This document shows positions 7,021 through 15,124 of a DNA stretch of 19,627 nt, piece after piece; the stretch's first letter is position 1, and each line of letters opens with the position of its first letter. Under the pieces are notes generated by a model. The model ran no database searches. It had not been told where the DNA came from and was given only the letters and a program-made list of their open reading frames with translations. Source of the stretch: CAZJDV01 sp964544865 (GTDB lineage: Bacteria > Chloroflexota > Dehalococcoidia > Lucifugimonadales > CAJWER01). The translations under genes and the position numbers were made by a program. The DNA lies in NCBI GenBank assembly GCA_964544865.1, contig CAZJDV010000047.1:1-19627 (forward strand). Direction: 5' to 3'.

Positions 7021-9006
7021 CTATCGGTCCCCGGCAGTGAAGTAGTCGTACCGCTGACCGGCCTTTTCCATGATCTCGGGCATGTCCTCCCCCAGCACAT
7101 ACCGCTGCTCGACCAGCCTTCGCGCGGCGACATTCACCAGCTTGAGGTACTCGTCCCTGGACGCATACCTCTCCTCGATCGACGGACGCGGATCGCCGGC
7201 CGCCTCGCGTTCGGTCCGTGTGGCCGGGAACCGCAGCGTCCACCCCGACAGGCCCCCGGACACACCCATTACCATGCCGGGGTTGCCGTTCTCCGGATGG
7301 CGGAGGTTCCAGCCAGTGTAGGTCGCCAGGGGCGCCTCGAGGTCCGGGAGGCGGATACCGGCGACCTCGTTGCAGTCGGCGTCTACGTCGGACACCAGCG
7401 CGGGAAAGCTTTCACCAGCATGCGGCGGCAGCGTCGTCGTGCGGCCCAGGTGCGATTCAGGGCCGTAATCGAGCCGTGTGGCCCTCGTCGGCCTTGCGAC
7501 GGGCCGCATACCGGGCAGCACCCCGAACCTGGGCGCCAGACTGGAAGACTCGACGGCGGTACCGGTATCCAGGACCGCGTGCTTGCTGGGCGGAGCCGGC
7601 TCCCCCTTCGACACCCACTGGTGCAGGCTCTCAAGGGCGGCGCGGAGCAGCGGGTTGTAGTCGACGCTGTTGTAGGGCAACTGGCCCTGGAGGCCATCGC
7701 TGGGCCGCCTGGCCAGTGGAGGGAACTCTCCCGACCCGTGCTGCGTCCCGGCGAAGTGGTAGCGGCGTACCGACCCGTGCTCCGGCGCATCGGACATGCT
7801 CTCCAGGTCCGTGTGGATGAGGGCCGCGTCGCCCCGCCAGTACTCCGACGACGTGTTGACGAACATGAGCTTCGGCACGACTCCGCGCTGCTCCAGACGC
7901 GCCAGCATCGAGCCTGTCTCGCCGGTAACCGGGTCCCGCTGTGGCGTGTCGGTGAAGGGGAACAGCTCCGGGCAGATGAAGCAGATGTCCTTGGAAGGCT
8001 GGCCGAAGCGCAGGTCGAACTCGCCCCGCATGCCGCCCGCCACATGAGCGATGACGCCATCCAGGGCAATACGCCCCGCCTCGTCCTCATTGAGCCCCAG
8101 GTGGACGTACTGTCGCAGGAACCGGCCGCACTGCGAGCGCCCAAAGGCGTAGACGTGGTCGATAGCGTCCGCCGCGGGATTCCCATCTCCGGCCGCGGCA
8201 TACTTCAGGAACGAGGCGACGTCCCGCACGGCGGCGAAGCCCAGGCCCACGATGGTGCTGCCCGCGCTGCGGTAGACGAGCTGGTAGATTCGACCCGGCT
8301 GGAATCCGGATCGCAAGCTCACGCACCACTCATCGGGGTCGCTCCGGCCACCCTGGACGAAGGACCAGCTCTCGCGGCCGATGTGCTTCGGGGCGTCGTT
8401 GGGATGGTCGCTCACGTAGAGGGCCGCGCCCGGCTCGCCGGGGTCCACGGGTGGATGAGTGCGGTGTTCGCTGTGCGACAGCGGCAACACGTCCGTGGAA
8501 GCGTCGACCTGGTACCAACACAGGATGTCGCCGGCAAGCGGCATACCGTCCGGCCCGAGGGCGTCCGGGGCGATCCGCATCCCGACAAGGCCCGGCGTGT
8601 CCGAGATGTCCGGCTGCCAGCCGCACCAGGCGACCGTGTAGCCGTGGCGCATCAGGAATCCGTTACCGGACTGTATCTGCGCCATCGGCTCGGAGTGGGG
8701 GTCAGCGCTGTTGAAGTTCTTGAGGACCGTCCTGTTGCCCCGATTGACCACGTCGAGGAGGAGGGCGCGGTTCCCTTTGTCAGGGTCAGCGGGGCGCAAC
8801 ATGGCGAAGTCCGACGAGAACCTGACCTTGCCTCCGGAGTCCCGCGCCGCAAGCTCAATGTCCGTGATCGGCCTGTTGACGTCCCAGAGCGGGTCGACGG
8901 CGAAGTGCACCGTGCCCTCCAGAAGCTCGTACGGGCCGACCTCGCCGAACGAGACGCCACCCTCGAACGGCGTCCGCCGTTCTATCTCTAGCCTAGCTAC
9001 GGTCAC
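7021..9006 (-). CDS. Large alpha/beta hydrolase-domain protein (PF20091-like)
   Basis: A 661-residue protein without a signal peptide. It opens with a beta-rich segment (VARLEIERRTPFEGG...GPYELLEGTVHF), has VVNRGNRTV near 86-94 and a nucleophile elbow GRSQCG with Ser291. A later RRYHFAGTQHGSG could supply the catalytic histidine. The overall order matches the long alpha/beta hydrolase family common in actinobacterial and Chloroflexota genomes, whose substrates are mostly unassigned esters or amides. The GTG start at 9006 follows GGGAGGCTCGC, a five-base spacing from a strong Shine-Dalgarno site. It is transcribed divergently from the gamma-glutamyltransferase homologue. A TTGCTT/TAGAAT promoter and a leader hairpin lie upstream. 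The frame is intact over its whole length. The family call is fairly sure. Confidence 0.85.
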   Translation of the reverse strand: MTVARLEIERRTPFEGGVSFGEVGPYELLEGTVHFAVDPLWDVNRPITDIELAARDSGGKVRFSSDFAMLRPADPDKGNRALLLDVVNRGNRTVLKNFNSADPHSEPMAQIQSGNGFLMRHGYTVAWCGWQPDISDTPGLVGMRIAPDALGPDGMPLAGDILCWYQVDASTDVLPLSHSEHRTHPPVDPGEPGAALYVSDHPNDAPKHIGRESWSFVQGGRSDPDEWCVSLRSGFQPGRIYQLVYRSAGSTIVGLGFAAVRDVASFLKYAAAGDGNPAADAIDHVYAFGRSQCGRFLRQYVHLGLNEDEAGRIALDGVIAHVAGGMRGEFDLRFGQPSKDICFICPELFPFTDTPQRDPVTGETGSMLARLEQRGVVPKLMFVNTSSEYWRGDAALIHTDLESMSDAPEHGSVRRYHFAGTQHGSGEFPPLARRPSDGLQGQLPYNSVDYNPLLRAALESLHQWVSKGEPAPPSKHAVLDTGTAVESSSLAPRFGVLPGMRPVARPTRATRLDYGPESHLGRTTTLPPHAGESFPALVSDVDADCNEVAGIRLPDLEAPLATYTGWNLRHPENGNPGMVMGVSGGLSGWTLRFPATRTEREAAGDPRPSIEERYASRDEYLKLVNVAARRLVEQRYVLGEDMPEIMEKAGQRYDYFTAGDR

Positions 9007-9020
9007 GCGAGCCTCCCGGC

Positions 9021-9047
9021 TGTACTACGGCATAATCTCCGTAGACA
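9021..9047 (-). promoter_or_regulatory. Leader hairpin before the alpha/beta hydrolase
   Basis: CTACGG (9025-9030) and CCGTAG (9039-9044) pair exactly around an eight-base loop. TGT (9021-9023) and ACA (9045-9047) extend the stem past one bulged base. In the minus-strand transcript this hairpin lies between the predicted transcription start and the GGGAGG ribosome binding site, so it could affect translation or mRNA stability. Confidence 0.4.
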
Positions 9048-9065
9048 GCAAATCTGGTTCGCCTG

Positions 9066-9094
9066 ATTCTAGTCCCTGCGGCAACGCGAAGCAA
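9066..9094 (-). promoter_or_regulatory. Candidate sigma-70-type promoter of the alpha/beta hydrolase
   Basis: On the minus strand TTGCTT (9094-9089), 17 bases and TAGAAT (9071-9066) match the -35 and -10 consensus at 3/6 and 5/6. This would give a leader of about 50 bases. The 9-bp inverted repeat at 9104-9134 lies just upstream of the -35, a usual activator position. Confidence 0.45.
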
Positions 9095-9103
9095 CAACAG
9101 CGT

Positions 9104-9134
9104 CCTCTGAGCCGCACCGCCCGACGCTCAGAGG
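9104..9134. repeat. 9-bp perfect inverted repeat in a divergent control region
   Basis: CCTCTGAGC (9104-9112) and GCTCAGAGG (9126-9134) are exact reverse complements with 13 bases between them. The site lies about 120 bases from the hydrolase start and 175 bases from the gamma-glutamyltransferase start. It is not followed by a T-run on either strand, so an operator is more likely than a terminator. Confidence 0.5.
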
Positions 9135-9251
9135 TAGTCATCATCGAGACCGCCGCGTTCTGGTACCTGTCGGCCATGCTTTCGGTCCCTCCCCACCAAG
9201 TTTCCTGACTGCTCCACCAAATAGTCGTGCCGGCGTCGGAGCATTTGCCGG

Positions 9252-9280
9252 TTGACGCGTCATGACGGACATGCTACTAC
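9252..9280 (+). promoter_or_regulatory. Candidate promoter of the gamma-glutamyltransferase gene
   Basis: TTGACG (9252-9257), a 17-base spacer and TACTAC (9275-9280) preceded by TG at 9272-9273 form an extended -10 promoter with a 5/6 match in the -35. The leader would be about 20 bases and include the CGGAGGG ribosome binding site. Confidence 0.5.
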
Positions 9281-9307
9281 TTCCGGCATACCGCCCGGAG
9301 GGAAACC

Positions 9308-10924
9308 ATGAGAGGAATCGTCGTTTGCGTCCATCCTCGCGCCGCCGAGGAGGGCGCCAGGGTGCTTGAAGCCGGCGGCAACGCCTTTGACGCCGCTGTA
9401 GCTACAGCCTTCGTGCAGATGGTCGTGCTTCCCTTTAGCTGCGGCGTGGCGGGGATGATGTCCGCCCACCTCCTCGCCGGTCCGGCAGGGGAGCACGTCG
9501 TCATCGACGGCTGCTTGCGGGCCGGTGCGCGTACCGCTTCCGACATGTGGGCGGACGACTACCTGGGCGAGGCCGAGATCAGCGGCACCAGTCTATTTGA
9601 CGACCTCAGAAGCACCATGGGGTACACCTCCATCTGCACACCGGGAGCCGTCGCCGCTCTCGGTGTGCTCCACGGCCGGTTCTGCAAGATGCCGTGGAGC
9701 GATCTCCTTTGGCCGGCCATTCGGACCGCCCGCAAGGGCTTCACCGTCACACCCGATCTACGCGCTTCGCTGACGGCGGATCGGACGTCGCCGTACGAGC
9801 CGGATTGGCTCACGCGCGTCGAGACCAACGGGCCGTGCGCGGCGATATACCTGAATCAGAACGGCGGCGTACCGGACGAGGGGGACGTCATCCGAAACGC
9901 CGACTACGCCGATACGTTGGAAATTCTCGCTGAGAACGGCCCTTCGGATTTTTATCGAGGTGAGTTGGCCTCCGCCATCGTCGACGATCTGGCCCGCGAG
10001 GACTCCTTCGTGACGGCGGAGGACCTGGCCGGGTACCGGACCAGCGAGTACGCGCCGCCTTCTACCGCGTACCAGGACTATCGTGTATTCTCCAACTCGG
10101 CGCCCGGCGCCGGACCGCTACTGATCGAGGCTTTGAACGTGCTTGAGGGCCTCGATCTAAGAGAGCTGCGTCACGGCGGCATCGAGTACCTCAGCTACAT
10201 GGCCTCGACGCTCCAGTTGGTGAACCAGGACCGTATCGACCATCTCGGTGACCCGGAGGTGATCGGCGACCGACCATTGAATCTGTTGATGTCGGCGGAG
10301 CGCGCCGCCGGAATTCGAGACGCCGTGAAGAGCGGTGCTGTGGGAAACGGCGCCGCCACGGGCGACGATCCCGATACGACCCACCTAACGGTCGTCGACG
10401 AGGAGGGCAACGTGGCGTCGATCACTCACAGCCTGGGCAACATCTCCGGCGTGGTGACGCCCAGCCTCGGTTTCATTTACAACAACGGGATGAACCGGTT
10501 CGATCCCAGACCCGGCAGGGCCAGCTCCATAGCTCCAGGCAAGGCGCGACTCCACCTGATGATGCCGAGCATCGCCTTCCAACGGGGAAGGCTGGCAATG
10601 GCCTTCGGCGCGCCCGGTGGCAACGCCATCCTCAGCGCGCTGGCACAGGTCTTTACGAACGTCGCCGACTTCGGCATGGGCGCCGTTGAGGCTGTGTCCG
10701 CACCCCGAATCCATGCCGAGGGACCAAAGGTATGGTGCGAGGCCCGCACCAGGACCGACGTGGCCGACGCTCTGGCGGCGGGAGGCCACGAGGTCGTCCA
10801 GGAAGCAGCCTCGCTGTCTCGCCGGGTGGCCCGGGCGCAGCTCGTCATCGTGCGACCGGACGGGGAGCTGGACGGAGGCTCAGACCCCAGGGGCCCGATG
10901 GGAGTTGCGCGTTCAGACCGCTAG
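9308..10924 (+). CDS. Gamma-glutamyltransferase family protein (Ntn hydrolase), cytoplasmic
   Basis: A 538-residue Ntn-hydrolase of the GGT/cephalosporin-acylase-like family. The large-subunit start has the usual GARVLEAGGNAFDAAVA (16-32). The self-cleavage site is DTTHLTVVD, so T357 should become the nucleophile at the new N-terminus of the small subunit. LGFIYNNGMNRFDP (388-400) follows. Two usual glutamate-binding features look changed: the RS-VPG region reads GYTSICTPG, and the GS(S) loop is NISGVVTP. The substrate may therefore not be glutathione. No signal peptide is present, unlike periplasmic or secreted GGTs. The ATG follows CGGAGGGAAACC. It is divergent from the large alpha/beta hydrolase and 141 bases upstream of an MFS transporter, which may carry its substrate or product. 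Confidence 0.88.
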   Translation: MRGIVVCVHPRAAEEGARVLEAGGNAFDAAVATAFVQMVVLPFSCGVAGMMSAHLLAGPAGEHVVIDGCLRAGARTASDMWADDYLGEAEISGTSLFDDLRSTMGYTSICTPGAVAALGVLHGRFCKMPWSDLLWPAIRTARKGFTVTPDLRASLTADRTSPYEPDWLTRVETNGPCAAIYLNQNGGVPDEGDVIRNADYADTLEILAENGPSDFYRGELASAIVDDLAREDSFVTAEDLAGYRTSEYAPPSTAYQDYRVFSNSAPGAGPLLIEALNVLEGLDLRELRHGGIEYLSYMASTLQLVNQDRIDHLGDPEVIGDRPLNLLMSAERAAGIRDAVKSGAVGNGAATGDDPDTTHLTVVDEEGNVASITHSLGNISGVVTPSLGFIYNNGMNRFDPRPGRASSIAPGKARLHLMMPSIAFQRGRLAMAFGAPGGNAILSALAQVFTNVADFGMGAVEAVSAPRIHAEGPKVWCEARTRTDVADALAAGGHEVVQEAASLSRRVARAQLVIVRPDGELDGGSDPRGPMGVARSDR

Positions 10925-11065
10925 ACTCCCATCGCCTGCTGCCGCCAATCCCGGACCGATCTACTGACTGCCGGCATCGCCGGAACCCACCCTTAAACCT
11001 TGTCATCGAGTTGCGCAGGCAGGCATTGTATGTTCTATCGAAATCACATTTAGGGGGGAGAAATC

Positions 11066-12298
11066 ATGTGGGCGGAGAACGCTAACCCATCCGTGCGATG
11101 GGTCCAACTACTTGTTCTGGCGGCGCTGACGGCATTCGTGGGGGCCATGTGGGGGATGGAGCGCGCCACGGTCCCGCTGATCGCCAGGCAAGACTTCGGA
11201 ATCGCCTCCGCCGCAGTCACCTTATCCTTCGTCGTCGGCTTCGGCCTCACCAAGACATTCGCCAACCTCGGCGCCGGTGTCCTCATGGACCGAATCGGCA
11301 GGAAGCGCGTCCTCGTGATGGGCTGGATAGCCGGGATGCCCGTGCCCCTGCTCATCATCTGGGCACCCTCGTGGGGATGGGTCGTGGGGGCAAATCTGTT
11401 GCTGGGCGTCAATCAGGGCCTGTGCTGGACGGCGACGATTCTGATGATGATGGATGTCGTGAACGGCGAGCGCAAGGGCTTCGCCACGGGGCTGAACGAG
11501 TTCGCCGGGTACGGCGGCGTCGCGGTCCTGACCCTCGCCACCGGGTTTCTCGCCGCCGCATATGCCCCTCGGCCCCAGCCGTTCATCCTGGGCATTGTCA
11601 TCGCCGTTGTGGGCCTGGCGGCCTCCGTGCTGCTGGTCCGGGACACGGTGGACCGCTCCGAAGAAGGGGCGGCTCCCAGCTTCCGAAGCACGTTCGTCGA
11701 TTCGGTCCGGGACCGGACCCTATTGAGTCTTGGCCAGGCCGGCCTGGCGACCAAGATCAACGACGCCACCGTCTGGGGGCTTCTCCCCCTCGCTCTGGAT
11801 GCCCGGGGGTTCGACGTGGCCAGGGTTGGCGTCGTGGCAGCTATCTTCCCGCTGGTATGGGGTGTCTCGCAGCTTGGCGCCGGGATTCTGAGCGACTACC
11901 TGGGGCGTAAGCCCCTCATCCTGGCGGGCATGATTCTCCAGTCGATTGGGATGTGGGTGCTGGCGACGGCGGGCGGCGCGCTGGCGCCCTGGGTCGCGGG
12001 CGTGAGCATCCTCGGACTTGGCGCGGCGGCCGTCTACCCCACCTTGATCGCCGCTGTGGGAGACCGAGCCCACCCGCTCCGCCGGGCCTCGGCGATAGGG
12101 ATCTACCGGTGGTACCGGGACAGCGGGTTCGTCGCGGGCGCGCTCGTGGCCGGGGTGCTGGCCGACGCCTTCGGGTTCCGGTCGGCCTTTTTCGCCGTCG
12201 GTGTCATCAGCCTGTTCTCGGCCCTTGGCGTGGGGGTGTGGATGGTCGAGGCGGGCGGGCGTCGCGGTCGGCTACACGCATTTCGCGACTCCCCTTGA
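11066..12298 (+). CDS. MFS transporter (12 TM)
   Basis: A 410-residue, highly hydrophobic protein with about twelve membrane segments. The classical MFS loop motif occurs twice: GAGVLMDRIGRKRVLVMGW in the loop after TM2, and GAGILSDYLGRKPLILAGM at the equivalent loop of the second half. This is what the family's internal duplication predicts. The middle hydrophilic loop (DRSEEGAAPSFRSTFVDS) separates the two six-helix bundles. The ATG follows AGGGGGGAGAAATC, a strong site. The protein probably acts as a proton-linked carrier for a small organic solute. Position after the gamma-glutamyltransferase homologue suggests a link to its substrate, but this is inference. It converges on the small exported-protein gene, with 63 bases between stops and no convincing terminator. 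Confidence 0.9.
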   Translation: MWAENANPSVRWVQLLVLAALTAFVGAMWGMERATVPLIARQDFGIASAAVTLSFVVGFGLTKTFANLGAGVLMDRIGRKRVLVMGWIAGMPVPLLIIWAPSWGWVVGANLLLGVNQGLCWTATILMMMDVVNGERKGFATGLNEFAGYGGVAVLTLATGFLAAAYAPRPQPFILGIVIAVVGLAASVLLVRDTVDRSEEGAAPSFRSTFVDSVRDRTLLSLGQAGLATKINDATVWGLLPLALDARGFDVARVGVVAAIFPLVWGVSQLGAGILSDYLGRKPLILAGMILQSIGMWVLATAGGALAPWVAGVSILGLGAAAVYPTLIAAVGDRAHPLRRASAIGIYRWYRDSGFVAGALVAGVLADAFGFRSAFFAVGVISLFSALGVGVWMVEAGGRRGRLHAFRDSP

Positions 12299-12361
12299 GC
12301 CCGTCCACACCAGGTCCGGTGGGCCTGAGAGCTGGCGACATCGTTGCGTCTGTGACGGCGC

Positions 12362-12706
12362 CTACTCTACGCGCTCCCCTGTGTCGGGCACGAAGCACGG
12401 CGAGACCGTGAGCGAGCGCTCATAGACGCGCCACTCCCGCGTCCATTCCCCGACGATTGGATAGACCCGCCAGACACCGTCGCCCAGATACTGCTCTTGC
12501 AGGTTCCCGTCGAACGCGATCTCCACGCATCGGTGAAGCAAGGCCCTGACCGAGGCCACCGAGACCTCGGCGCCGTCCAACTCGGCCATGCGGTCCATCA
12601 CCATGGACGTCGGCTCGCCGTCTTGGAGCTCCGGCGCGTCGCTCGGGAAACACGCCGCACTCGCCAATGCGGCGAGCAGCAGGATCAGCGGCAGGGTGAT
12701 TCTCAC
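12362..12706 (-). CDS. Small exported protein, possible lipoprotein
   Basis: About 114 residues. I chose the GTG at 12706 because AGAGGGACC lies just upstream and because it puts a typical signal sequence right at the N-terminus: one Arg followed by the hydrophobic run LPLILLLAALASAA, then Cys19. An upstream ATG at 12733 is possible but badly spaced from any ribosome site. The LASAAC context is close to a lipobox but has Ser at -3, so lipidation is uncertain. The mature part is acidic (DAPELQDGEPTSMVMDRM) and has a Trp-rich segment (GDGVWRVYPIVGEWTREWRVYE) before a second Cys. I recognise no domain. It is the last gene of the serS-led operon, 36 bases after the oxidoreductase stop. Confidence 0.65.
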   Translation of the reverse strand: MRITLPLILLLAALASAACFPSDAPELQDGEPTSMVMDRMAELDGAEVSVASVRALLHRCVEIAFDGNLQEQYLGDGVWRVYPIVGEWTREWRVYERSLTVSPCFVPDTGERVE

Positions 12707-12742
12707 AGCCGGTCCCTCTGGCTCAAGGTCCATTCCTGTCCG

Positions 12743-13651
12743 TCACCCGGCGCCGGGGGGCATTCTTAATCCAGCCGCCTCCATGACGGCCCAGGTAAAG
12801 CGCATGATTCGCACGGCGTGCCGTCCCGAGGTCAGAGGCTCCCTGTCCTGGCGGATGCAGTCGATGAAGTGGCGGATCTCCAGCGTGATAGAGTCCACCG
12901 GCTCCAGGGTCTCGATGGTATCTCCGCCTCGCACGATCCTGCCCGCGCCACCGCTTGTGGACTCCACGAAGACCGAGTAGCCGTCGCCATATGCGGTCAA
13001 CTGCTCGCTGCGTCCGCCCGCGCCAAAACTGGTGGTGAGCTGGCCGAGAGAGCCGTTCGCGAATCGGATGCTCGCGACGACGTTCCCCTCCCGCTCCTCA
13101 TCGAACATGTTCCCCTGGGCGACAATATCATCCGGCTCGCCGCACAGCAGGTAGAAAGGATCGATGATATGGTCGCGCAGCAGGCCCAGATAGAGGGGAT
13201 CGGGCCTGACGAAGTTCGCCATCACGACCGCCGGGGGCTCGTCGGCGAATATCTCCTTGACACGGCCCAGCGCGTAGGTCCGGTTCCAGGCCACCATCAG
13301 GTGCTTGCCGGACTTCTCCGCCGCCTGGGCCATCCCCTCAGTCGCCGGAACGGAGTAGGCCGGAGGCTTCTCCACCAGCACGTGGACGCCCGATTCCAGT
13401 CCCTCGACGACCTGCCCCCGGTGGACCAGGTCCGGGGTGAGCACCATTATCGCGTCCAGGCTGAGTCCCTCCAGCATCTCGGAGAGGAGGGGGTAGGTGT
13501 TGTCCACGCCCAACTCGCCGGCGACGGCCTCCAGCCGCTGGGCGTCCTGGTCGGCCAGACCGGCCAGATCCACGTCATCCATGGCGGCCAGCTTCCGGGC
13601 CAGCGTTATTCCACGGTGCCCGACGCCGACGATGCCGAATCGAATCTTCAT
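12743..13651 (-). CDS. Gfo/Idh/MocA family NAD(P)-dependent oxidoreductase
   Basis: A 302-residue protein with an N-terminal Rossmann nucleotide-binding motif GVGHRG (9-14) after beta-strand KIRFGIV. It carries the EKP signature at 94-96 (VLVEKPPAYS), whose lysine is the conserved catalytic residue of the family, and a downstream RDHIIDPFYLL (159-169) with the His/Asp pair typical of the second domain. Members usually oxidise or reduce sugars, inositols or related polyols. It is slightly shorter than the usual 330-350 residues. The ATG follows GGAGGACACGC. Upstream are a beta-propeller glycosidase-like gene and a cupin, which supports a role in carbohydrate conversion. The exact substrate cannot be read from sequence. 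Confidence 0.88.
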   Translation of the reverse strand: MKIRFGIVGVGHRGITLARKLAAMDDVDLAGLADQDAQRLEAVAGELGVDNTYPLLSEMLEGLSLDAIMVLTPDLVHRGQVVEGLESGVHVLVEKPPAYSVPATEGMAQAAEKSGKHLMVAWNRTYALGRVKEIFADEPPAVVMANFVRPDPLYLGLLRDHIIDPFYLLCGEPDDIVAQGNMFDEEREGNVVASIRFANGSLGQLTTSFGAGGRSEQLTAYGDGYSVFVESTSGGAGRIVRGGDTIETLEPVDSITLEIRHFIDCIRQDREPLTSGRHAVRIMRFTWAVMEAAGLRMPPGAG

Positions 13652-13690
13652 GCGTGTCCTCCGTGGCGACTCGCACCCGTCTGCGCGGCG

Positions 13691-14662
13691 CTAGCGCGTC
13701 TTGCTGAGCCGGATCTCGTGGGCCCCGTCGGGCCGGGCGTACTCGTAGTAGTAGAACATCTCGTTCCCGACGGGCACCGCGTCCATGTACCTCAACGCGC
13801 CGCTGGAGTGGGGCGACGCCAGCACGGGGCGCTCGTCGCTGATCTTATGGAGCATCTCCAGGTCAAGGGAAACGGCGATCCCGGTCCGGTCCTCGTATGT
13901 CTCCTCCACGCTGCCCCGGCCGCTGTAGAACACGGTGAACAACGGCGGCCGATGCACCACCGTATCGACCCGGGTGAGCAGGCGGTCCCAGTGCCCGCCG
14001 GGACGAAGGACGTCGCCTTTCCACTCGAAGTGGACGCCATCGGCGCTGGTCGCCAGCCCGCTGCTGCCCCCGTACTTGGTGGCGAACACGTTCCCCGCGT
14101 CATGAAGCTCCGCCTCGGTAACGCCGGGCGGAATCAGCCAGCGCGGCGCGTAGTTGACGAACATGTAGTAACGCCCGTCCACGATGGCGACACAGGGGTC
14201 CTTGACGCCCTCCGAGCCGGCATCCTCGCCGCTCAAGACCACCTTCCGGCTTCCAGGATCGAACTCGCCGGGAGTGGCGGCCTCGAGGAGCGCGATCTTC
14301 CATCTTCGATCGGCGGCGTCGAGATAGCTGGAATACAGCCTGAAGCCGCCGTCCGGCGCTCTGACCAGGGCGCCGCCTTCGAATGACTCGGTGCCGAACT
14401 GCTCTTTAGTGGCCGTCCAGACGGTGGAGAAGTGGGACCCGTCCGTGCTTCTAGCGACATGGCACTGCCAGCCCCTGCCCTTCCCGATGGGCCGCCTGAC
14501 CCGATAGTACAGATAGAACTCTCCGGCGGAGTCGTCGTAGACGGCGCTTAGGGCGCCCGCCCAGTAGCCGGTCTCGGTCCCGGGCGGCTCGATCACCGTC
14601 GTCCCCTCGGCTGGGTCAAACGCGGGCGCCGCGCTGAACCACTTTTTCGCCTCAGAGCCCAT
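13691..14662 (-). CDS. Five-bladed beta-propeller protein, GH43/GH130-like
   Basis: About 323 residues, rich in the repeated strand pattern of glycoside hydrolase beta-propellers. Visible marks are WAGALSAVYDD (34-44) followed by EFYLYYRVRRP, a RSTDG segment, ESFEGGALVRAPDGGFRLY (92-110), and VKDPCVAIVDGRYYMFVNYA (153-172). The KDP and GRYYMF pattern is shared by GH43, GH32 and GH130 enzymes. No signal peptide is seen, so it would act inside the cell, which fits a phosphorylase or an enzyme on imported oligosaccharides. I chose the ATG at 14662 because GGGAGGTCCGCCG precedes it with ideal spacing. An ATG at 14677 has its GGAAGG directly abutting and is less likely. It sits between the cupin and the oxidoreductase. 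Family-level assignment is uncertain. Confidence 0.7.
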   Translation of the reverse strand: MGSEAKKWFSAAPAFDPAEGTTVIEPPGTETGYWAGALSAVYDDSAGEFYLYYRVRRPIGKGRGWQCHVARSTDGSHFSTVWTATKEQFGTESFEGGALVRAPDGGFRLYSSYLDAADRRWKIALLEAATPGEFDPGSRKVVLSGEDAGSEGVKDPCVAIVDGRYYMFVNYAPRWLIPPGVTEAELHDAGNVFATKYGGSSGLATSADGVHFEWKGDVLRPGGHWDRLLTRVDTVVHRPPLFTVFYSGRGSVEETYEDRTGIAVSLDLEMLHKISDERPVLASPHSSGALRYMDAVPVGNEMFYYYEYARPDGAHEIRLSKTR

Positions 14663-14710
14663 CGGCGGACCTCCCATCCTTCCAGATCTCAGTGTGCTTG
14701 AGAAAGGACT

Positions 14711-15076
14711 CTACTTGACCCAGGCGGTGATGATGAGGTGGGCCAGCCAGTCGTCGCTGTCGTTTATCATCTGGTGTTTGGTTCTGGGCGGCACGCAGAC
14801 GGCGTCGCCCTCCTTGACATCGTAGAGCGTGCCGTCGATCTTCATCTTGCCGCGCCCCTCGGTGAAGTAGTAGACCTGCTCCCTGCCCTCGTGCTCGTGG
14901 TAGTCGCCACTCTTGCCAGCCTGCATCCGGTGCAGGGTCAGCGATTGGAGCCCTTCGAGCGGGGCTTCGTCGTAGGGCAGGCCGCCCTGTCCCTTCTCGT
15001 CGAACAGCCTCCATATGATGGCGCTCTCGTGGGCCACCGCGGGCGTGGCGTCTCTCCAGTTGCGAACTGATATCAT
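14711..15076 (-). CDS. Single-domain cupin protein
   Basis: A 121-residue cupin-2 protein. Motif 1 is YHEHEGREQVYYFTEGRG, giving metal ligands H60, H62 and E66. Motif 2 is GDAVCVPPRTKHQMIN, giving H101. All four ligands are present, so it should bind a divalent metal. Small cupins of this type act as sugar isomerases/epimerases, dioxygenases or ligand sensors, and nothing here selects among them. The ATG follows AAGGAGACCGAT, a strong site. It lies 48 bases after serS and 48 bases before the beta-propeller gene, probably in one transcript. In the company of an oxidoreductase and a glycosidase-like protein, a sugar-related role is a fair guess. Confidence 0.88.
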   Translation of the reverse strand: MISVRNWRDATPAVAHESAIIWRLFDEKGQGGLPYDEAPLEGLQSLTLHRMQAGKSGDYHEHEGREQVYYFTEGRGKMKIDGTLYDVKEGDAVCVPPRTKHQMINDSDDWLAHLIITAWVK

Positions 15077-15124
15077 ATCGGTCTCCTTTCAGTGCCGGCA
15101 TTATTCAGCCGGCGTTTCCTGCGA

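Noticed and set aside
6928..8991. A 687-codon open frame on the plus strand opposite the alpha/beta hydrolase, and a 568-codon one at 2878-4584
   Set aside because: Both lie fully antisense to genes with clear family motifs. Their composition is rich in Arg, His, Gly and Val without any domain, as expected from mirror-frame openness in GC-rich codon usage.
10971..10983. Terminator hairpin after the gamma-glutamyltransferase gene (CCGGC-ATC-GCCGG)
   Set aside because: The stem is only five base pairs and no T-run follows, so it cannot be called an intrinsic terminator.
10994..11041. Promoter for the MFS gene
   Set aside because: TTGTCA, TTGCGC and TATGTT elements are present but none pair at 16-18-base spacing with a credible partner.
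12299..12361. Bidirectional terminator between the convergent MFS and exported-protein genes
   Set aside because: Only a four-base-pair stem (CACC/GGTG) is visible and there is no T-run on either strand.
12818..14386. A 522-codon plus-strand frame across the oxidoreductase and beta-propeller genes
   Set aside because: It spans two minus-strand genes and their spacer in antisense, has no ribosome site and no recognisable domain.
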